10,233 nucleotides of DNA, taken from positions 1 to 10,233 of the forward strand of contig JAJUFY010000057.1 of the NCBI GenBank assembly GCA_029263635.1. The letters run 5' to 3'. This DNA comes from Ectothiorhodospiraceae bacterium. Its GTDB lineage: Bacteria > Pseudomonadota > Gammaproteobacteria > Nitrococcales > AK92. Below the pieces are notes generated by a model. It saw nothing but the letters and a program-made list of their open reading frames with translations, made no database searches and had not been told where the DNA came from. Position numbers and translations under genes: made by a program. Positions 6,966-10,233 of this stretch are shown here, one piece after another (the stretch's first letter is position 1; each line of letters begins with the position of its first letter).

Positions 6966-6981
6966 ATGAATCGTGTTTCAT
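6966..6981. promoter_or_regulatory. Second inverted repeat just before tetR
   Basis: ATGAA (6966-6970) and TTCAT (6977-6981) flank 6 bases and end 8 bases before the tetR start codon, where the ribosome binding site would be expected. Its centre is 27 bp from that of the larger repeat upstream. It may be a second operator half of an autoregulated promoter. The arms are short, so chance is possible. Confidence 0.25.
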
Positions 6982-6988
6982 TCCTTTC

Positions 6989-7669
6989 ATGGCCTACCGA
7001 CGCACGGAAAAAGTCGAAGCCCGGCTGGCGGCGACCCGCGAACGCATCGTCAGGGCCGCCCTCAGCCTGGTCGCCCGCGGCGGCTACGGCGCAACGGCCA
7101 TGCCGGCCATTGCCGCGGAGGCCGGCGTATCCACCGGCCTGCTGTATCGCTACTTCCCATCCAAGGCGGATCTGTTCGACGAGGTGTTCCGGCGCGCCTC
7201 GCAGCGCGAAATCGATGCCTGCGCGGCCGCCGCGGCCCTCCCCGGCTCGGCCCGCGAGCGCCTTGCCCGGGTCGTCGAAACCTTCGCCCGCCGGGCGCTC
7301 AAGGGCCGGCGCCTGGCCTGGGCCTTGCTCGCCGAGCCGGTCGACCCGGTGGTCGACGCCGATCGCGCCCGCTTCCGCGAGCCTTACCGGGCCATCTTTG
7401 CCGACATCATCCAAGCCGGTATCGAGGCCGGCGAGGTCGCGCCGCAACACGCCAAGACGGTGGCGGCCGCCATGGTGGGCGCCATCGCCGAAGCGCTCAT
7501 CGGACCGCTGAGCGAGGAGCCGCCCCGACCGCAGGACGAAGCCGAGCTGATCGCCACGGTGGTGCGCTTCTGCGTGCAGTCGCTCGGCCCGCCGCCAGAC
7601 GCGAATTCGACCAAGCCTGACAAGGAGGACGGAGATGGCAACCAGGACATGCAGCCACGCACCGCCTAG
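6989..7669 (+). CDS. TetR/AcrR family transcriptional regulator
   Basis: The 226-residue protein binds DNA as a dimer. The N-terminal domain (about 12-60) has the classical order: RERIVRAALSLVARGGY (17-33), then the helix-turn-helix at about 37-56 with AIAAEAGVSTGLLYRYF, and PSKADLFDEVF (57-67). The C-terminal ligand domain (about 75-200) is helical, with RRLAWALLAEPVDP (107-120) and AAAMVGAIAEALIGPL (159-174). The ligand is unknown; the downstream acyl-CoA dehydrogenase suggests an acyl-CoA or fatty acid. No ribosome binding site is seen right before the ATG. The last 18 residues (STKPDKEDGDGNQDMQP and on) are low-complexity, and their DNA contains a perfect ribosome binding site for another start. 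The original stop was therefore perhaps lost by a small frameshift: the next frame stops at 7618-7620. Confidence 0.92.
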   Translation: MAYRRTEKVEARLAATRERIVRAALSLVARGGYGATAMPAIAAEAGVSTGLLYRYFPSKADLFDEVFRRASQREIDACAAAAALPGSARERLARVVETFARRALKGRRLAWALLAEPVDPVVDADRARFREPYRAIFADIIQAGIEAGEVAPQHAKTVAAAMVGAIAEALIGPLSEEPPRPQDEAELIATVVRFCVQSLGPPPDANSTKPDKEDGDGNQDMQPRTA

Positions 7670-7724
7670 CCGCGCCTGCCGGCGCGCGGACCCGGTAGCG
7701 CCCGGGCGACCGCGCCCGCATTGA
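7635..7724 (+). CDS. Possible 29-codon ORF with strong ribosome binding site
   Basis: AAGGAGG (7622-7628) lies 6 bases before an ATG, the best ribosome binding site in the window. The frame encodes 29 residues rich in Arg, Pro and Ala with three Cys (MATRTCSHAPPSRACRRADP at the start) and ends at TGA (7722-7724). It starts inside the 3' end of tetR and ends 82 bases before the AidB-like gene. It could be a leader peptide, or the stump of a gene that once began here. Codon usage does not settle the matter. Confidence 0.22.
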   Translation: MATRTCSHAPPSRACRRADPVAPGRPRPH

Positions 7725-7806
7725 TTGGCCAGACATCACGATCATGGCGCCGCCGCCTCGGCGCCGGGCAAGGACAGCAGTCGCGGAACCCAACAGGAGA
7801 GACCGC

Positions 7807-9495
7807 ATGAACGCACAGATCGACCAGCTCCCGCTCGAAAAGGACCGGGCCATGGCCAACACCCACGAGGTGTTCAACCAGCCGCCGCCGCTGGAGGACT
7901 ACAACCTCTATGTCCAGGACCTGGCCCTGCAGGCGGCCGTGCAGCGGCACGGCGGCGGCTGGGCCGACAGCGACCTCACCGAGTTCGGCGCCCTGGCCGG
8001 GCGGGCCGACATCATCGAGCTCGGCTTCCAGGCCAACGAGAACCCGCCGGTGCTGTTTACCCACGACCGCTACGGCTACCGGGTCGACCTGGTGAAGTTC
8101 CACCCGGCCTACCACGAGCTGATGCGCATCGCCATCGAGCACGGCCTGCACAGCTCGCCCTGGACCGACCCCAAGCCCGGCGCCCATGTCGCCCGCGCCG
8201 CCAAGTACTACCTGCACACCCAGGTGGAGGCCTCGCACGGCTGCCCGATCACCATGACCTTCGCCGCCGTGCCGGCGCTGCGGCACCAGCCGGATCTCGC
8301 CAAGGCCTGGCTGCCGAAGATCACCGCCCGCCACTACGACCCGCGGAACGTGCCGGACGGCGACAAGCAGGCCGTCACCATCGGCATGGCGATGACCGAG
8401 AAGCAGGGCGGCTCCGATGTCCGCGCCAATACCACCCGCGCCTACCCGCTCGGCGCCGGCGGCCCGGGCCAGCCCTACGAGCTGGTGGGGCACAAGTATT
8501 TCGTCTCCGCGCCCATGTGCGACGCCTTCCTGGTGCTGGCGCAGGCGCCGGGCGGGCTGTCCTGCTTCCTGCTGCCGCGCTGGCGCCCGGACGGCAGCAA
8601 GAACCCGCTACAGATCCAGCGCCTCAAGCGCAAGATGGGCAACGTCGGCAATGCCTCCAGCGAGACCGAGCTGCGCGGCGCGCTGGCCTGGCTGGTCGGC
8701 GAGGAAGGCCGCGGCGTGCGCACCATCATCGAGATGGTCGCCATGACCCGCTTCGACTGCATGATCGGCTCTGCCGCCGGCATGCTCCAGGCCGCCGTGC
8801 AGGCACTGCATCACTGCCACCACCGCAGCGCCTTCGGCGCCCGGCTCAGCGAGCAGCCGCTGATGCAGAACGTCCTGGCCGACCTGGCCCTGGAGAGCGA
8901 GGCCGCCCTGGCCCTGATGATGCGCATGGCGGAAGCCATGGACCGGCAGGACGAGGAGCACGAGCGGCTGCTGGCCCGGGTCGGCACCGCCATCGGCAAG
9001 TACTGGATCTGCAAGCGCACGCCGCAGCACGCCTACGAGGCCATGGAGTGCATCGGCGGCAGCGGCGTGATGGAAGACTGCATCATGCCCCGCCTGTTCC
9101 GCGAGTCGCCGGTCAACGCCATCTGGGAAGGCAGCGGCAACGTGCAGTGCCTGGACGTACTGCGCGTCATGGCCAAGGAGCCGGCGGCACTGGAAGCCTA
9201 TATGACGGAACTGGCGCAGGCGCGCGGCAGCGACAGCCGATTCGATCAGTACCTGGCACGGCTGCAGCGGGATCTGGGCGATACCAGCGAGCTGGAATAC
9301 CGCTCCCGCAACCTGGTGGAGCGCCTGGCGCTGGCGATGCAGGCCGCGCTGCTGATCCGCAGCGGCGACGCTGCGGTCGCCGACGCCTTCTGCGCCGGCC
9401 GCCTGGACAGTCCGGACGGCCTCAACTACGGCACCCTGCCCAAGGGCGTGGACTGCAAGCGGATCATCGAACGGGCCCGCCCCGGCGACCACTAG
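7807..9495 (+). CDS. aidB: AidB-like acyl-CoA dehydrogenase
   Basis: The 562-residue flavoprotein matches the E. coli AidB family (541 residues) along its length. It has HEVFNQPPPLEDYNLY (20-35), FHPAYHELM (98-106), ARAAKYYLHTQVEA (129-142), CPITMTFAA (146-154), the FAD-contacting segment MTEKQGGSDVRANTT (196-210), VGHKYFVSAPMCDA (227-240), MTRFDC (313-318), and IWEGSGN (439-445). Glu441 in that last segment lies where acyl-CoA dehydrogenases keep the catalytic base. The tail after about 450 corresponds to AidB's extra C-terminal domain, which in E. coli binds DNA. In E. coli aidB belongs to the Ada alkylation response. Here the neighbour is TetR, so acyl-CoA metabolism is equally possible. 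The start at 7807 has AGGAGA 6 bases before it; an in-frame ATG at 7744 lacks a site. A hairpin follows the stop. Confidence 0.93.
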   Translation: MNAQIDQLPLEKDRAMANTHEVFNQPPPLEDYNLYVQDLALQAAVQRHGGGWADSDLTEFGALAGRADIIELGFQANENPPVLFTHDRYGYRVDLVKFHPAYHELMRIAIEHGLHSSPWTDPKPGAHVARAAKYYLHTQVEASHGCPITMTFAAVPALRHQPDLAKAWLPKITARHYDPRNVPDGDKQAVTIGMAMTEKQGGSDVRANTTRAYPLGAGGPGQPYELVGHKYFVSAPMCDAFLVLAQAPGGLSCFLLPRWRPDGSKNPLQIQRLKRKMGNVGNASSETELRGALAWLVGEEGRGVRTIIEMVAMTRFDCMIGSAAGMLQAAVQALHHCHHRSAFGARLSEQPLMQNVLADLALESEAALALMMRMAEAMDRQDEEHERLLARVGTAIGKYWICKRTPQHAYEAMECIGGSGVMEDCIMPRLFRESPVNAIWEGSGNVQCLDVLRVMAKEPAALEAYMTELAQARGSDSRFDQYLARLQRDLGDTSELEYRSRNLVERLALAMQAALLIRSGDAAVADAFCAGRLDSPDGLNYGTLPKGVDCKRIIERARPGDH

Positions 9496-9515
9496 CCGGC
9501 CGGTCAGCTCCTTAT

Positions 9516-9550
9516 GGCTTCCGGGCAGCCGCTCAGGCTGCCCGGAAGCC
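9516..9550 (+). terminator. Perfect 15-bp hairpin after the AidB-like gene
   Basis: GGCTTCCGGGCAGCC (9516-9530) and its exact complement (9536-9550) flank a GCTCA loop, 20 bases after the stop codon. No T-run follows directly; TTTTCTT comes 23 bases later. It is probably a transcription end or mRNA-stabilising structure, possibly acting in both directions. Confidence 0.65.
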
Positions 9551-9590
9551 TCGCCGCACCGCGCCTGTCGCTGTTTTCTTGATCCAAACC

Positions 9591-9619
9591 GGCACAAAGC
9601 GCCGTTGGGGCGGTATGAT
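9591..9619 (+). promoter_or_regulatory. Putative sigma-70 promoter
   Basis: TATGAT (9614-9619) matches five of six -10 positions, followed by a GC-rich discriminator (AGCGCCCC). The -35 at 17-base spacing is GGCACA (9591-9596), matching only the ACA half of TTGACA. The -10 box lies between the arms of GGGGCG/CGCCCC, which could be an operator or a hairpin at the transcript start. Transcription would begin near 9626. Confidence 0.4.
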
Positions 9620-9641
9620 AGCGCCCCGCAGGGATCAGCAG

Positions 9642-9704
9642 ATGCTTATACAAAAGCATATCAACCGTCTTTTCAGGATGTTCATCAACGCCTTGCAAGG
9701 CTAA
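9642..9704 (+). CDS. Possible 20-residue amphipathic peptide ORF
   Basis: The ATG is preceded at 7 bases by AGGGA (9630-9634), and about 16 bases lie between the predicted transcription start and the ATG. The product reads MLIQKHINRLFRMFINALQG, a basic peptide with hydrophobic residues spaced as in an amphipathic helix. The palindrome GCCTTGCAAGGC forms the last codons, just before TAA. An in-frame ATG at 9615 would add 9 residues but overlaps the -10 box. It could be a leader peptide, a small membrane-active peptide or chance. Confidence 0.2.
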   Translation: MLIQKHINRLFRMFINALQG

Positions 9705-9963
9705 CTTGGCAGGCTGCCTTACGAACCGACTGGCTTTACGGCATCCGGGCAAGACTCCCTGCGACAGTCAGCAGCGCCGCCCCGACGACCTCTCGATACC
9801 GGCCCCGCCCCAGGCGGCCGAGCCGGCAACGCTCGTTTGGTTCAAGCCGGCCTGTATCCCGACCGCTTATCACCGCTCGGTTCGGCATGGCTCCAGCAGG
9901 CACGGCAAGCCCCGCTCCGTGGCCGCTCGCTCCGTTCCAGCGCTGCCCACTTGGGGAAAGACC

Positions 9964-10233
9964 ATGAAAAAACTACTGCCGTTTCTGCTCCTGCTGGCCT
10001 TCAGCAGCAATGCGTTCGCGCTCAATCTCTACGACTCGCTGAGCGAGCCTCAGAAGTCCGTGCTCACCACCATCGTGACTCAGCTCGGCATCAAGGACGA
10101 CGACAACAGCATCAAGGAAAAGCTGTACAACGAGTCATCCTTCATCTTCGAAGAGCGCTGGTCGTCCTACTGGACGGGGCTGAACGAGCTGGCCCGCTCC
10201 AACTACAAGGACGGCAAGGAAAAAGGCTTCATC
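9964..10233 (+). CDS. Exported protein of unknown function, 5' end only
   Basis: The first 90 codons are present and the gene runs off the right edge. The N-terminus MKKLLPFLLLLAFSSNAFA is a textbook Sec signal peptide, with cleavage expected after AFA (residue 19), so the product goes to the periplasm or beyond. No lipobox cysteine is seen. The mature part starts LNLYDSLSEPQKSVLTTIV and continues as a helical, Lys-, Asp- and Glu-rich sequence with EERWSSYWTGL around residues 66-76 and no motif I know. Codon use has strong G/C third positions, which supports a real gene. GGGGAAAG lies 3 bases before the ATG as a modest ribosome binding site. A 340-base stretch separates it from the nearest promoter-like site. 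Confidence 0.8.
   Translation, partial: MKKLLPFLLLLAFSSNAFALNLYDSLSEPQKSVLTTIVTQLGIKDDDNSIKEKLYNESSFIFEERWSSYWTGLNELARSNYKDGKEKGFI

Larger units (their letters stand above)
9551..9963. other. Intergenic leader region before the exported protein gene
   Basis: This stretch has codon-like composition unlike the local genes: reading any plus frame over 9605-9770 gives many A/T third positions. I see no conventional gene. It contains a promoter-like site (9591-9619), the inverted repeat GGGGCG/CGCCCC (9607-9612 and 9622-9627), the repeat ATGCTT/AAGCAT (9642-9647 and 9654-9659), a 20-codon ORF (9642-9704), and the 12-bp palindrome GCCTTGCAAGGC (9690-9701). From 9770 on it is GC-rich with no clear structure. 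A riboswitch was considered, but no known signature is present. Confidence 0.5.

Noticed and set aside
8608..9597. A 329-codon minus-strand open frame opposite the AidB-like gene
   Set aside because: It is a GC-rich antisense frame with Gln/His/Ala-biased sequence, and the plus-strand frame is plainly AidB-like.
9836..9856. GGTTCAAGCC, resembling a tRNA T-loop
   Set aside because: The flanking bases do not form a T-stem, and no anticodon arm or acceptor stem is found around it.
9605..9967. A 120-codon plus-strand ORF ending in a 4-base ATGA overlap with the exported protein gene
   Set aside because: It starts at TTG on top of the promoter-like site, has poor third-position G/C where neighbours are strong, and becomes Arg/Pro/Ser-rich non-coding-like sequence. 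The ATGA overlap is probably chance.

Overview
The window is GC-rich chromosomal DNA with strong G/C at third codon positions. The gene set (an MksF-type condensin subunit, DjlA, oligopeptidase B, a DUF3293 protein, and a TetR regulator with an AidB-like flavoprotein) points to a gammaproteobacterium. I cannot name the genus. There is no transposase, phage gene, CRISPR array, rRNA or tRNA that I can see.

Layout. Five complete genes and one fragment lie on the minus strand. From left to right these are the first 22 codons of an MksE/JetB-like gene (1-68), mksF/jetA (61-1287), a DUF3293 protein (1493-1921), oligopeptidase B (2159-4198), a six-helix membrane diguanylate cyclase (4581-5720) and djlA (6086-6841). 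The plus strand carries a 95-codon hypothetical gene whose 3' end runs into the diguanylate cyclase gene (4360-4647), a TetR regulator (6989-7669), an AidB-like acyl-CoA dehydrogenase (7807-9495) and the 5' end of an exported protein of unknown function (9964 onward).

How the genes relate. mksF and mksE overlap by 8 bases and must be co-translated. They are the accessory subunits of an SMC-like complex (MksBEF condensin, or the anti-plasmid Wadjet/Jet system if a JetD/MksG nuclease follows), and the ATPase and any nuclease lie off the left edge. tetR and the AidB-like gene are in the same direction, 137 bases apart, and probably form a regulator-target pair. tetR diverges from djlA across a 147-base region holding two inverted repeats that are plausible operators. 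The others look like single housekeeping or signalling genes.

The less explained parts are non-coding. (1) A textbook plus-strand rho-independent terminator at 2119-2145 has no plus-strand gene before it, and the 90 bases upstream can fold in two competing ways, so a small RNA is possible. (2) The 365-base gap at 5721-6085 has a second plus-strand hairpin followed by T6. (3) The 468-base gap at 9496-9963 has a perfect 15-bp hairpin, a promoter-like site, and a 20-codon ORF with a ribosome binding site that would encode an amphipathic peptide. (4) A 29-codon ORF with an excellent ribosome binding site starts inside the 3' end of tetR. The strongest candidate for a notable system is the Mks/Wadjet locus at the left edge, but this window shows only part of it.
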